Translations under genes and position numbers: made by a program | NCBI RefSeq assembly: GCF_002017875.1 | Contig: NZ_MUFV01000001.1 | Span: forward strand, 372,001-436,000 | Source of the DNA: Deinococcus sp. LM3 | GTDB taxonomy: Bacteria; Deinococcota; Deinococci; Deinococcales; Deinococcaceae | Direction: 5' to 3' | Length of the DNA: 64,000 bases | Shown: one piece after another, positions 1 through 9,379 of the stretch | How positions within the stretch are numbered: the stretch's first letter is position 1 | How the letters are laid out: the number at the start of each line of letters is the position of its first letter | Notes under the pieces: generated by a model | Seen by the model: only the letters and a program-made list of their open reading frames with translations | What the model was told of the DNA's origin: nothing | Database searches by the model: none

Positions 1-1097
<1,097 letters not shown>

Positions 1098-1101
<4 letters not shown>

Positions 1102-1145
1102 GTGCAACCTCTGCCGCCTCCCCCGCGTACCTGCCCGCATGCTGA
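1098..1145 (+). CDS. possible 15-residue bridging micro-ORF
   Basis: ATG at 1098 overlaps the mutase stop as ATGA. The reading frame encodes MSATSAASPAYLPAC and stops at 1143-1145, inside ATGCTGA, where the ATG of the next gene (1139) begins. No other start signal is obvious for that gene, so the micro-ORF could simply carry ribosomes across the 38-base gap by termination-reinitiation. This is inference from geometry; there is no homology. Confidence 0.3.
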
Positions 1146-1552
1146 AGCGACTGAGGGCTGTGGTGGCGTGTGCCGTGCTGGGCATGGCGGGTGCGGTAGG
1201 TACAACCCTGCCCGCGCCGCCGGCGGGGCCGCCCGCGCAGGTGGGCGGACTGCGGGTGTGCGAGCGGGGCGACACGACGTACCTGCTGGACCGCTCGGGC
1301 CGGGTGCGGAGCCTGACATACATGCGGCTGGTGCCGGACAACCGGTTGTGGGTGCGGCAGAGTTACGACCGCGCCGGGCGTCTGACGGGGCTCAGCGTGA
1401 ACTGGAGTGGCTTCTCGGGTCGCCTGCTGGACGTGCGCGGCGCGTTCGACGCGCAGGGGCGACTGGTGAAGGAGACGGGCTTCCGGGCGCGGGACGTGAC
1501 GACGCCGCTGGGGTCGTACCTGCGCGCGGTGCCGAAAGGAGTGAAATGCTGA
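1139..1552 (+). CDS. exported protein of unknown function (YD-like segments)
   Basis: 137 residues with an N-terminal signal-like stretch (MLKRLRAVVACAVLGMAGAV) and a mature part containing short motifs such as YLLDRSGRVRSL, YDRAGRLTGLS and FDAQGRLVKE, spaced about 30-40 residues apart. These resemble YD/MORN-type beta-hairpin repeats, but I do not recognise a named family. It sits between the mutase and meaB; its end overlaps the next start by seven bases (ATGCTGA at 1546-1552). Likely periplasmic or envelope-associated. No catalytic residues are evident. Confidence 0.7.
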   Translation: MLKRLRAVVACAVLGMAGAVGTTLPAPPAGPPAQVGGLRVCERGDTTYLLDRSGRVRSLTYMRLVPDNRLWVRQSYDRAGRLTGLSVNWSGFSGRLLDVRGAFDAQGRLVKETGFRARDVTTPLGSYLRAVPKGVKC

Positions 1553-2082
1553 AACAGACGCTGCTGGCGCTGTGCCTGACCGCGCCGCTGTCGGGTGGGG
1601 CGGCCCTGGCGGGCGGGACGGGCGGCCCGGTCACCCTTTCCCCTGCCGCGTCCGCGCGGGCGGTCGTGACCGGGAACGACGCGGCGCTGGGCGGGTGGCG
1701 GGCGTTCCAGGGCTCGTCCATGCCCTGCATCATGGACGCGTTCTTCGACGTGCAGACCTGGACGGACACGCGCGGCACGGTGCGGCGACTGGTGCTGCGC
1801 GCCGCGTCCGGCTGGAACCCGGACCGGACCGAGCAGCGCATCGACTGGGACGACGCGGGCCGCCCCCGCGCGTACAGCTGGGCGCTGCGCCGCGTGTCTG
1901 GTCAGGACACGGTGGCCGCGCGGATAGAGCTGCTGATCGGCCCCGACGGGCAGGTCGTGCAGACCCGCGAGTGGGGCGACGTGCAGCCCCAGGACCGCAT
2001 CCCCTGGCCGACCCTGGAGCGGGAACTGCGTCCCGCCGAGCTGATAGAGAGGTTCACGTGCCCGCCGCTCCGCATCCCCTGA
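1546..2082 (+). CDS. exported protein of unknown function
   Basis: 178 residues. The start MLKQTLLALCLTAPLSGGAALAGG is a clear signal peptide, and the preceding AAAGGAG (1535-1541) is a good ribosome site, which fixes the start at 1546. The mature part has one cysteine near the start (SSMPCIMDAFFDVQTW) and one near the end (RFTCPPLRIP), possibly a disulfide pair. It overlaps the preceding gene by 7 bases and the following meaB by 25 bases, so it is translated within the mutase operon. The family is not recognised. The two successive exported proteins may be paralogous or interacting, but their sequences show little visible similarity. Confidence 0.75.
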   Translation: MLKQTLLALCLTAPLSGGAALAGGTGGPVTLSPAASARAVVTGNDAALGGWRAFQGSSMPCIMDAFFDVQTWTDTRGTVRRLVLRAASGWNPDRTEQRIDWDDAGRPRAYSWALRRVSGQDTVAARIELLIGPDGQVVQTREWGDVQPQDRIPWPTLERELRPAELIERFTCPPLRIP

Positions 2083-3029
2083 CCCTGCCGCTCCTGTCGG
2101 GGAACCGGCGGGCGCTGGCGAAGGCGATCACGCTGTCCGAGTCCACGCGGCCCGAGCATGAGGCACAGGCGCAGGCACTCCTCTCGGAGGTGCTGCCGCG
2201 TGCGGGGCGGTCGGTACGGATCGGCCTGACGGGCGTGCCGGGCGTGGGCAAGAGCACGTTCATCGAGGCGCTGGGCGTTCGACTGGCCGACGCGGGGCAC
2301 CGGGTGGCGGTGCTGGCGGTGGACCCCAGCAGCGCCCGCACGGGCGGGAGCATCATGGGCGACAAGACCCGCATGCCCCGGCTGACGGTGCATCCGAATG
2401 CCTTCATCCGCCCCAGCCCGAGCGGGGGCACGCTGGGCGGCGTGGCGCGCCGCACGCGGGAGGCGGTCACGCTGTGCGAGGCGGCCGGGTACGACGTGAT
2501 CCTGGTCGAGACGGTGGGTGTGGGTCAGAGTGAAACGCAGGTGGCGGCCATGACCGACCTGTTCGTGCTGCTGACCCTCCCGAACGCGGGGGATGAGTTG
2601 CAGGGTATCAAGCGCGGGATCATGGAACTCGCGGACGTGTGCGTGGTGAACAAGGCCGACACGAACCCGCAGGCGGCGGTGCGCGCCCAGACGGAGTTAC
2701 GGACGGCGTTGACGCTGCTCACGCCGCACGACGCGCCGTGGCGGCCGGTGGCGCTGCGGGCGTCCGCGCTGACGGGTGAGGGCCTGGACGGGGTGTGGGA
2801 CGCCGTGGAGGCCTACCGCGAGGCGGTCGATCTGCGCGTGAAACGCCAGGGGCAGGCGGCGCAGTGGTTTGACGAGCTGCTGCGCGAGGCGGCGTGGCGG
2901 GCGTTCCAGACGGGCCTCGACCCGGCGCGGCTGCAGGGGCTGCGCGCGGAAGTGGCGGAGGGTCGCCTGACGGCGGTGCAGGGCGTGGCGGCGCTGCTGG
3001 GTGGCCCTGCCCCTACTCCCCGGAGCTGA
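2058..3029 (+). CDS. meaB: methylmalonyl-CoA mutase-associated GTPase MeaB
   Basis: 323 residues, G3E/SIMIBI GTPase of the MeaB/ArgK family that gates cobalamin loading and protects the mutase. P-loop GVPGVGKST is at residues ~59-67, followed by DPSSARTGGSIMGDKTRM, the family switch region (VDPSS..TGGSILGDKTRM), ETVGVGQSE (switch II) and NKAD for guanine recognition; the C-terminal helices form the usual dimerisation arm. The start is GTG at 2058, preceded by GAGAGG; longer upstream frames have no family similarity. The start lies inside the preceding gene (25-base overlap), so translation is probably coupled to it. The 3' end overlaps the convergent glycosylase gene by 17 bases. Confidence 0.95.
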   Translation: MPAAPHPLTLPLLSGNRRALAKAITLSESTRPEHEAQAQALLSEVLPRAGRSVRIGLTGVPGVGKSTFIEALGVRLADAGHRVAVLAVDPSSARTGGSIMGDKTRMPRLTVHPNAFIRPSPSGGTLGGVARRTREAVTLCEAAGYDVILVETVGVGQSETQVAAMTDLFVLLTLPNAGDELQGIKRGIMELADVCVVNKADTNPQAAVRAQTELRTALTLLTPHDAPWRPVALRASALTGEGLDGVWDAVEAYREAVDLRVKRQGQAAQWFDELLREAAWRAFQTGLDPARLQGLRAEVAEGRLTAVQGVAALLGGPAPTPRS

Positions 3030-3651
3030 CGCTCAGGTCCATGCTGGGCGTGGCGGGCGACACCCAGGGGTTGCCGCGAATGGTGAAGCGCCACGGGAGG
3101 TTGCGACCCTCGCGGATACCGATGCGGGCCGTGACCTCCACCTGCTCGTCCGGCAGGGGGGCGGGGGGTGGCAGCAGGTGCAGTTCCGGGGCGTTCACGG
3201 GCCGCCCGGTGATCTGCGCGGGGTCCAGGCCCAGGGCGTAGACCAGTTTGGCGGGGCCGTTCGTCAGGTCCCGTTCGCGGGTGACGGGCCGGAAGTTCAG
3301 CATCTGAGCCAGGCCGTGGGTGGGTTGCAGGGCGCGGATCAGGACGCTGGCGGCCACGCCCTGTTCGCGGCAGGCGACCTGAAGCAGCGGATGGCCGTGC
3401 GCGGTCCAGAACAGCCACTGGCCGGGCCGCACGGCCATGTCGGCGCTGCGGGCGGCGTGGAAACGTCCGGCGGTGCAGGCGGGGTCGCGGGGGCAGTCGT
3501 AGGCTTCGAGTTCCACGATGGTGCCCATGAGGCTGATTCCCACCGTGCCCTCATGGTCGGGCAGGTGGCGGATCAGGGTGCCGCCCAGCAGGTTCCGGGC
3601 GATCTGCACGGGATTCCCGTTGAAATGGGCGGGCGGCAGGGGGGCGGTCAT
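3013..3651 (-). CDS. 3-methyladenine/alkyladenine DNA glycosylase (AAG/MPG family)
   Basis: 212 residues, the normal size for bacterial AAG. It starts base excision repair by removing alkylated or deaminated purines. Visible family motifs are RNLLGGTLIRH, IVELEAYDCPRDPACTA (containing the catalytic glutamate), RSADMAVRPGQW and the LTNGPAKLVYALGL region that lines the base pocket. The promoter looks leaderless: on the minus strand TAGGCT lies 6 bases before the ATG. It is convergent with meaB and its last 17 bases overlap that gene. Confident of the family; exact substrate range cannot be read from sequence. Confidence 0.93.
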   Translation of the reverse strand: MTAPLPPAHFNGNPVQIARNLLGGTLIRHLPDHEGTVGISLMGTIVELEAYDCPRDPACTAGRFHAARSADMAVRPGQWLFWTAHGHPLLQVACREQGVAASVLIRALQPTHGLAQMLNFRPVTRERDLTNGPAKLVYALGLDPAQITGRPVNAPELHLLPPPAPLPDEQVEVTARIGIREGRNLPWRFTIRGNPWVSPATPSMDLSVSSGE

Positions 3652-3699
3652 GCCCCGAGCCTACCGCGCGGTCAGTCAGGTCGGCCTTCAGGGAACCGC

Positions 3700-3716
3700 C
3701 TCATGACCCTCATGAG
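3700..3716. promoter_or_regulatory. inverted repeat CTCATGA-CCC-TCATGAG
   Basis: A 7-base perfect inverted repeat with a 3-base centre in the divergent region between the glycosylase and the BCCT transporter gene. It could be an operator for either gene, but no known regulator consensus matches it. The rest of 3652-3960 holds no convincing gene or -10/-35 pair. Confidence 0.3.
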
Positions 3717-3960
3717 GCGTGGGTAAGGTGACGGGCCGCCCCCGTGACCACCGGTCAGCCAGGGGGGTCCATCCGCCTCTCCGCGCGGCACGCCACGAAA
3801 CCACACCGGACCGGTCCACGGCCCGGCAGGGTCACCGGGCAAGCCAGACGGACCGTTGCCTTTCCCGTCGCGCGGCGGCGCCCGGACACACTGCCCCGCA
3901 GTGCCCACCCGACTCCCGGACGTCCCGACTGCCGCGACCCTGACCCTGGAGGTTCATTCC

Positions 3961-5484
3961 GTGGTTCTGTCCCTTTCCATGGCGATCATCGCCGTCTGCG
4001 TGCTGTGGGGCCTGCTGAATCCCGACGGATTCGGCGCCGCCGCCACGGCCGCCATGACCTTCACCACCGAGAGTTTCGGCTGGTACTACCTGCTGGCCGT
4101 GCTGGCCTTCCTGATCTTCTGCGTGTACCTGGCGTTCAGCCGTCACGGGAGCGTGAAGCTGGGCCGGGACGACGCGGAACCCGAGTTCAGCCGCTCCTCG
4201 TGGTTCGCCATGCTGTTCAGTGCCGGCATGGGCATCGGGCTGGTGTTCTGGGGCGTGGCCGAACCCGTCTCGCACTACCTGACCCCACCCGGCAACGTGG
4301 AAGCGCAGACGGCCGACGCGGCCCGCACGGCCCTGAAGTACTCGTTCTTCCACTGGGGCCTGCACCCCTGGGCGATCTACAGCGTGGTCGCCCTGAGCAT
4401 CGCCTACTTCTCGTTCCGGCGCGGCGAGAAGGCCCTGATCAGCCGCACCTTCCGGCCGCTGCTGGGCGACCGGGTCGAGGGTCCGATCGGGAAACTGATC
4501 GACGTGCTGGCGATCATCGCGACCGTGTTCGGCGTGGCCGCCTCGCTGGGTTTCGGGGCGGTGCAGATCAACAGTGGCCTGAACAGCGCCTTCGGCCTCA
4601 GCGTGGGTGTGCCCACGCAACTGACGATCATCGGGGTGGTCACGGTCCTGTACCTGATCAGCGCCTCGACCGGGCTGACGCGGGGCATTCAGATTCTCTC
4701 GAACACCAACATGGTCCTGGCCGCGCTACTGATGCTGGCCGTGTTCGTGCTGGGCCCCACGCGCTTCCTGCTGGAGACCTTCACCACCAGTGTCGGCGGG
4801 TACGCGCAGGACCTCGTGAACATGAGTACCCGCCTGACCCCGTTCAGCGGGAACACCTGGGTGGGCGGCTGGACGCTGTTCTACTGGGCGTGGTGGATCG
4901 CCTGGGCTCCGTTCGTGGGCCTGTTCATCGCGCGCATCTCGCGCGGGCGGACCATCAAGGAGTTCGTGACCGGCGTGCTGCTGGTGCCCAGTCTGGTCAG
5001 TTTCGCGTGGTTCAGCGTGTTCGGTGGCAGCGCCCTGCAGAAATCCCTCGCCGGTGACGGCGCCGTCATGGCCGCCACGAAAGCAGACGTGTCTACCGCG
5101 CTGTTCGCGCTGCTGGGGCACTTCCCGCTGAGCGGCGTGCTGGTCGTCCTGGCGACCCTGCTGATCGCGTCGTTCTTCATTACCAGCGCCGACTCGGCCA
5201 CGTACGTGCTGGGCAGCCTGTCCAGCGAGGGCAGCGAGAACCCCAGCGGCCGCGTGAAGCTCGGCTGGGGTGTGTTGCAGAGCCTGATCGCGGTGGCGCT
5301 GCTGCTCAGCGGCGGCCTGAGCGGGCTGCAGAACGCCAGTATCGTGGCGGCCCTGCCGTTCAGCGTGATCATGCTGGGCATGTGCGTCTCGCTGATGCGC
5401 GCCCTGCAGAGCGAGAACCGCACGCCCCGCCCCGCCAGCGCGGCCCCCTCCCCCACCGACCCGGTAACCCCACCCAACCACTGA
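3961..5484 (+). CDS. BCCT-family transporter (glycine betaine/choline/carnitine type)
   Basis: Secondary transporter for compatible solutes, about 507 residues, close to the length of OpuD-like proteins. Twelve hydrophobic segments are apparent. Family motifs are FSRHGSVKLGRDDAEPEFSRSSWFAMLFSAGMGIGL, FWGVAEPVSHY, the signature FHWGLHPWAIYSVV, and WTLFYWAWWIAWAPFVGLFIARISRGRTIKEF. The GTG at 3961 is chosen because GGAGG at 3948-3952 is well spaced and TM1 follows directly. GTG 3901 or TTG 3856 would add 20 or 35 residues and remain possible. The C-terminal tail is short and Pro-rich, without the long coiled coil of BetP. A betaine or choline role in osmoprotection is inference from the family. 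Confidence 0.92.
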   Translation: MVLSLSMAIIAVCVLWGLLNPDGFGAAATAAMTFTTESFGWYYLLAVLAFLIFCVYLAFSRHGSVKLGRDDAEPEFSRSSWFAMLFSAGMGIGLVFWGVAEPVSHYLTPPGNVEAQTADAARTALKYSFFHWGLHPWAIYSVVALSIAYFSFRRGEKALISRTFRPLLGDRVEGPIGKLIDVLAIIATVFGVAASLGFGAVQINSGLNSAFGLSVGVPTQLTIIGVVTVLYLISASTGLTRGIQILSNTNMVLAALLMLAVFVLGPTRFLLETFTTSVGGYAQDLVNMSTRLTPFSGNTWVGGWTLFYWAWWIAWAPFVGLFIARISRGRTIKEFVTGVLLVPSLVSFAWFSVFGGSALQKSLAGDGAVMAATKADVSTALFALLGHFPLSGVLVVLATLLIASFFITSADSATYVLGSLSSEGSENPSGRVKLGWGVLQSLIAVALLLSGGLSGLQNASIVAALPFSVIMLGMCVSLMRALQSENRTPRPASAAPSPTDPVTPPNH

Positions 5485-5501
5485 GCCGGGAACGATCAGG
5501 C

Positions 5502-5537
5502 GGGGCCGCTTCCATCCACCGGAGGCGGCCCCACTTT
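5502..5537. terminator. hairpin terminator after the BCCT gene
   Basis: A 12-base stem (GGGGCCGCTTCC against GGAGGCGGCCCC, one G-U pair) is followed by ACTTTCTG. It lies between convergent genes and probably serves the plus-strand transporter. Confidence 0.75.
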
Positions 5538-5569
5538 CTGTCCAGTGCCGGCAGGCCGCTGCCCACTGC

Positions 5570-6136
5570 CTATTTCCGGATCATCCGGAAGCGCCGTGAC
5601 AGGCGGTCCTCGCGGGTGGCGACCTCCTGAAGCTGCGCGGTGGTGACTTCCTCGACCGTGATGAACGCCTTGGGGTAGGTGCCCTCGATGACGCGCAGCG
5701 CGGCGCGGAGTTTCTTGCGGGCGATGACGCTGAACATCACGCGGACCTCGCCGTCGCGGCCGCTGGCGTTCACGGTGGTCACGAAGAATCCGGCCTGCCG
5801 CAGCGCGTCCTGCACGTCCGGGGCGCTGACGGGCACGATGACGCGCAGCACGACCTTCCCGACCGCCAGCCAGCGTTCGATGTTCGCGCCGAGCATGGTG
5901 CCGGTGGCGTACCCGCCGGCGTACGCGACAAACTGGATGGGGCTCTCGAGTTTGCCCAGCACCTGCGCGGCCGCGACCAGCCAGATCAGCGATTCGAAGA
6001 AACTCAGCACGCCCGCCAGTCGGCGTTTACCGCGCACCAGCATCCCGATACGCAGCGTGCCCAGCGAGACGTCCACGATTCTCAGGGCGAAGATGAGCAG
6101 TGCGCCCAGCAGCATGTCCAGGGTCAGGCCTTCCAC
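5570..6136 (-). CDS. DUF5698/DUF2179 (UPF0316) membrane protein
   Basis: 188 residues. The N-terminal half has three hydrophobic segments with the family pattern (ALRIVDVSLGTLRIGMLVRGKR, FFESLIWLVAAAQVL, YAGGYATGTMLGANIERWLAVG). The C-terminal cytosolic half (FVTTVNASGRDGEVRVMFSVIARKKL) is DUF2179, a small alpha/beta domain also fused to YitT-type proteins. The function is unknown; a nucleotide-signal role has been suggested for related DUF2179 domains. The start is GTG, with TAGGCT six bases upstream on the minus strand (leaderless). The alternative is a shorter start, but the leading hydrophobic helix favours this one. Confidence 0.85.
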   Translation of the reverse strand: MEGLTLDMLLGALLIFALRIVDVSLGTLRIGMLVRGKRRLAGVLSFFESLIWLVAAAQVLGKLESPIQFVAYAGGYATGTMLGANIERWLAVGKVVLRVIVPVSAPDVQDALRQAGFFVTTVNASGRDGEVRVMFSVIARKKLRAALRVIEGTYPKAFITVEEVTTAQLQEVATREDRLSRRFRMIRK

Positions 6137-6170
6137 GCCCGCAGCCTAGGTAAGGCCCCCATGAGAAGGG

Positions 6171-6545
6171 TCAGCGGCGGCGCGACAGCAGCGGCGGCAG
6201 CCCGCAGACGACCGTGTTCAGTGCGAGTCCTATCCACTGGGAGGTGGCGACCGGCCGTCCCAGGAGCAGTTGCAGCGTCGTGTGCGACACCAGCACGGTC
6301 CACAGGGTCAGCATGATCGGCCCCGCCGGCCATGTGCCGGGGACCGCTCGCGTGCGCCAGACGGTGGCGGCACTCCAGATCAGCCCGGCGACCGGCAGCG
6401 CCGCGAGTACCAGCCGCAGGGCGCGGTCCTCCGGGATGAGGATCAGGGACAGGGTGTTGGCGGCCACCGCGAAGGTCAGGACCACCAGGAACAGCGTGCC
6501 GGTGCTGACGCTGGGGGGCGGGCCGGAGTGGTCGGCGTCGGTCAC
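6171..6545 (-). CDS. small four-helix integral membrane protein, unknown
   Basis: 124 residues with about four hydrophobic segments (LFLVVLTFAVAANTLSLILI, LVLAALPVAGLIWSAATVW, PIMLTLWTVLVSHTTLQLLL, WIGLALNTVVCGLPPLL) joined by short loops. I recognise no family. The start is GTG, with TACGGT six bases upstream. It lies four bases beyond the stop of the ABC ATPase gene on the same strand, so it could be cotranscribed with the ABC-2 exporter operon, though the -10-like box suggests its own promoter. Confidence 0.65.
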   Translation of the reverse strand: MTDADHSGPPPSVSTGTLFLVVLTFAVAANTLSLILIPEDRALRLVLAALPVAGLIWSAATVWRTRAVPGTWPAGPIMLTLWTVLVSHTTLQLLLGRPVATSQWIGLALNTVVCGLPPLLSRRR

Positions 6546-6549
6546 GCCT

Positions 6550-7506
6550 CTACCGTACCCCGGCGCGCAGCAGGTCGCCCTCGTAGATGCGGCGGATGGT
6601 GGCCTCGATGTCCGGTTCGCGCACGGTCAGGTCGCGGACGGGAGCGTGCGCGGTGACGCGGGCGATGGGGTCCGCAGCGGCGCCCGTGAAGGCGTAGGTG
6701 GCGCGGCCCGCGTCGCTGCTCAGGAGGGTCAGGCCCGGCACGCTGGCGTCCGGGACGGGTTCACTGAACTCCACGTGCAGTTCGCGGTGCGAGCCGTACC
6801 GCGCCTGCAGGTGCGCCAGCTGGCCGTCGAACAGCAGTTGCCCGTGGTCGATGATCAGCACCCGCCCGGCGAGGCGCTGCACGTCGCCCAGGTCGTGGGT
6901 GGTGAGCAGCACCGTGACGCCGCGCTCGCGGCCCACATGCGCGATGAATTCACGCAGGCGTTCCTTGGCGACCACGTCCAGGCCGACGGTGGGTTCGTCC
7001 AGGAACAGCAGCTCCGGGTCGTGCAGCAGCGCGGCGGCCAGGTCGGCGCGCATCCGCTGGCCCAGCGACAGGGCGCGGGCGGGGGTGTGCAGGAACGGCC
7101 CGAGGTCCAGCAGGTCCGTGAAGGTGTCCAGGTTCTCCTGCCAGCGGGCGTGCGGAATGCGGTACACGTGCCGCAGCAGGCGCAGGCTCTCGATGACCGG
7201 CAGGTCCCACCAGAGGGTGGTGCGCTGCCCGAACACCGCCCCCAGCCGCGCGACGTGGCGGCGGCGGTCCTGCCAGGGCGTCAGGCCGCCCACCGTGACC
7301 ACGCCGCTGTCGGGCACGAGCAGGCCGGTGAGGATCTTGACGGTGGTGCTCTTGCCCGCCCCGTTCGGCCCGAGGTACCCGACGATCTCGCCGCGCGGAA
7401 TGTGGAAGGACACGTCCCGGACGGCCTCGTGCGTGCGCCGCCCCGCGCTCAGGAAGCGGCCGGTGCGGGTGGTGAAGGTCTTGTGCAGGTGCTCGACGTG
7501 AATCAT
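6550..7506 (-). CDS. ABC-2 exporter ATP-binding protein
   Basis: 318 residues. Nucleotide-binding subunit of an ABC-2 type exporter. Walker A GPNGAGKST (~50-58), Q-loop region VFGQRTTLWWDLPV, signature LSLGQRMRADLA, Walker B LLFLDEPTVGLD and the H-loop TTHDL are all intact. The extra C-terminal domain is typical of NatA/DrrA-like exporters. GQRTTLWWDLP and the LxxPDSGxVxVxGxxPW pattern match the subfamily that pairs with the DUF990 and ABC2_membrane_6 permeases encoded directly upstream. The start is ATG (MIHVEHLHKTF). Substrate unknown. Confidence 0.93.
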   Translation of the reverse strand: MIHVEHLHKTFTTRTGRFLSAGRRTHEAVRDVSFHIPRGEIVGYLGPNGAGKSTTVKILTGLLVPDSGVVTVGGLTPWQDRRRHVARLGAVFGQRTTLWWDLPVIESLRLLRHVYRIPHARWQENLDTFTDLLDLGPFLHTPARALSLGQRMRADLAAALLHDPELLFLDEPTVGLDVVAKERLREFIAHVGRERGVTVLLTTHDLGDVQRLAGRVLIIDHGQLLFDGQLAHLQARYGSHRELHVEFSEPVPDASVPGLTLLSSDAGRATYAFTGAAADPIARVTAHAPVRDLTVREPDIEATIRRIYEGDLLRAGVR

Positions 7507-7540
7507 GGGGTGCCTCCTTTCGGGTCTATGGCGAGCGGTT

Positions 7541-8359
7541 TCATGTCCCGGTGCCCTGGTAGTGCCGCACGCCGACGCGCCAGAACGCGAAGGCCCCGGC
7601 CAGCACGAGCGGCCCAGCCAGCGGCCCGAGCAGCGCGGCCCCCTCGGGCAGACCGTCGGGCAGGGGGCGGCCAAGCAGGTGCAGGGCGGGCAGGTACGAC
7701 AGGAACGCGGCGGGAATCAGGTACGTGAAGATGCGGCGCAGCCACGCGCCGTAGATGTCCATGGGGTAGCTGATCAGGGTGCGGCCGCCGTAGGTGAGGA
7801 CGTTCATGGCCTCGACGCTGTCCACCGTCCAGAACGTCAGGGTGCCGCCGATGACGAACAGCCCGCCGAAGAAGCAGATCATGCCCAGCACCGAGGCGAG
7901 CAGCAGCGCGGCCGTTTCCGGGCTGGCGGCCAGCGGCGCGTGCATGAGGCCGTACCCGACAATGGCGGCGGCGAGCAGCACGCGCGGAAGGCGGCGCAGC
8001 GCGAAGTCCGACGCGAACACCTGCAACGTCAGCGGGGCGGGACGCAGCAGGAAGGTGCTGAACGAACCGCTGCGGACGTGCGCGGACAGGTTGGGCGCGT
8101 CGAAACCCCCGAACAGGATGTCCATCAGGACGAACGCGAGTTCCGCGAGGCCGTACAGCAGGCAGATCTCCGCGAAGCTCCAGCCGCCCAGCCCGCCGAA
8201 GCGCGGCAGAACCAGCGCCAGGGCGGCGAACTCGGCGGCGGTGATCAGCAGGCTGCCCAGCGCGTCCAGCAGGAACGAGGTGCGGTGCGCGCCCTGCGAG
8301 CGGATCTGCGCGCCCAGCAGCCGCGCGTACAGGCTCAGGTGCCATTTCAGGTCAGCCAC
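7541..8359 (-). CDS. ABC-2 family permease (ABC2_membrane_6 type)
   Basis: 272 residues, six hydrophobic segments. Membrane subunit of the exporter whose ATPase is encoded 34 bases downstream. Patterns such as FGGFDAPNLSAHVRSGSFSTFLLRPAPLTLQVFASDFALRRLPR and GRTLISYPMDIYGAWLRRIFTYLIPAAFLSYLPALHLLGRP are typical of this permease family. It begins inside the upstream permease gene (8-base overlap), which indicates translational coupling and fixed stoichiometry. The two permeases probably form a heterodimer. Confidence 0.9.
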   Translation of the reverse strand: MADLKWHLSLYARLLGAQIRSQGAHRTSFLLDALGSLLITAAEFAALALVLPRFGGLGGWSFAEICLLYGLAELAFVLMDILFGGFDAPNLSAHVRSGSFSTFLLRPAPLTLQVFASDFALRRLPRVLLAAAIVGYGLMHAPLAASPETAALLLASVLGMICFFGGLFVIGGTLTFWTVDSVEAMNVLTYGGRTLISYPMDIYGAWLRRIFTYLIPAAFLSYLPALHLLGRPLPDGLPEGAALLGPLAGPLVLAGAFAFWRVGVRHYQGTGT

Positions 8360-9197
8360 CGGCGACCTCCAGCCGCCGCAGGCCCGCGCGCAGCGTGAAC
8401 TGGCAGGTCAGCAGCAGCGCCAACGTCCAGCCCAGTTGCGCGCCCAGTGCCGCCCACGCCGCGCCACCCGTGGTGACGCCCACCCAGAGTTCCAGGGTGG
8501 TGTTCAGCATGCCCGGAAACGGCGTCCAGGCCAGCGCCGCGCGAAAACCTTCCGGGAAGAACGCCAGCGGCATCAGGAACCCGCAGCCCAGACCCAGCAG
8601 CGCCCACGCGAAGCGCCCGAAGCCCACGGCGTCCGGCGACCAGAACGCCGCGCAGTTCACGAGAAAGCGGAACAGGAACCCCAGCGCCCAGGCCAGCAGG
8701 ACACTCAGGATCACCTGCGCCCACGCCAGCGGGCCGGGCGGCCAGTTCAGGCCCCAGATGACCTGGAAGATCAGCAGCATCGGCAGGCCGCGCAGCACCA
8801 GCTGTCCCAGCGCCCGCCCGGCGTCCTGCGCGGCCCAGAAGCCCAGCAGGCTGGCGGGGCGCAGCAGGTCGGACGTGACCTCGCCCCGGTGGACGGCGCG
8901 CATGAAGTCGAACCAGCCGAACAGGCTGAAGGCCATGATGAACGCCTGGGTCAGGCCGGTGTACGTGATGGCGTCCTGCGGGGTGTACCCGGCCACCTGC
9001 GGGCGGGTGCCGAAGAGTGCCAGCAGCACCGCGACGCGCAGCAGCCCGAAAAACGCGTTGGTGATCAGGCCCCACAGCGCCGCCTGCGGGTACGCGAACT
9101 GCCGCCGGAAGCCCAGCCGCGCCACCGCCCAGGGCAGCGCCAGCCGGGACAGACGTGAAAGGCAGCCCCCCATGGGGGGGGCAGGCATGGTGGTCAT
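8352..9197 (-). CDS. ABC-2 family permease, first gene of the exporter operon
   Basis: 281 residues, about six membrane spans. Contains the same VHRGEVTSDLLRPASLLGFWAAQDAGRALGQL cytosolic motif position and FFPEGFRAALAWTPFPGMLNTTLELWVG re-entrant segment as its partner, so both belong to the DUF990/ABC2_membrane_6 group. GGAGG upstream on the minus strand marks a leadered start with a normal ribosome site; MTTMPAPPMGG leaves a choice between two Met codons four residues apart. A proline-glycine rich N-terminus precedes the first helix. Confidence 0.88.
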   Translation of the reverse strand: MTTMPAPPMGGCLSRLSRLALPWAVARLGFRRQFAYPQAALWGLITNAFFGLLRVAVLLALFGTRPQVAGYTPQDAITYTGLTQAFIMAFSLFGWFDFMRAVHRGEVTSDLLRPASLLGFWAAQDAGRALGQLVLRGLPMLLIFQVIWGLNWPPGPLAWAQVILSVLLAWALGFLFRFLVNCAAFWSPDAVGFGRFAWALLGLGCGFLMPLAFFPEGFRAALAWTPFPGMLNTTLELWVGVTTGGAAWAALGAQLGWTLALLLTCQFTLRAGLRRLEVAGG

Positions 9198-9379
9198 AGG
9201 TTCCCTCCTCCAGTTGCCGAACTGGAAGCGTTCAGGCTACAGGCGCGGGGATGGGCGTGGAATACGCCGTGTGGCCGAGCGACCGGCGTTCTACGTCAGG
9301 GATTCCTGAAGGACCCCCGACGGGGGCGGGGCGCGCGCGGGGTACGCTGAATGCACTTCACCAACCGGAGGAACACACC

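Noticed and set aside
1572..2057. Long upstream extension of the MeaB frame
   Set aside because: Non-coding composition (Arg/Gly/Pro shadow of the exported protein gene); family similarity begins after 2058.
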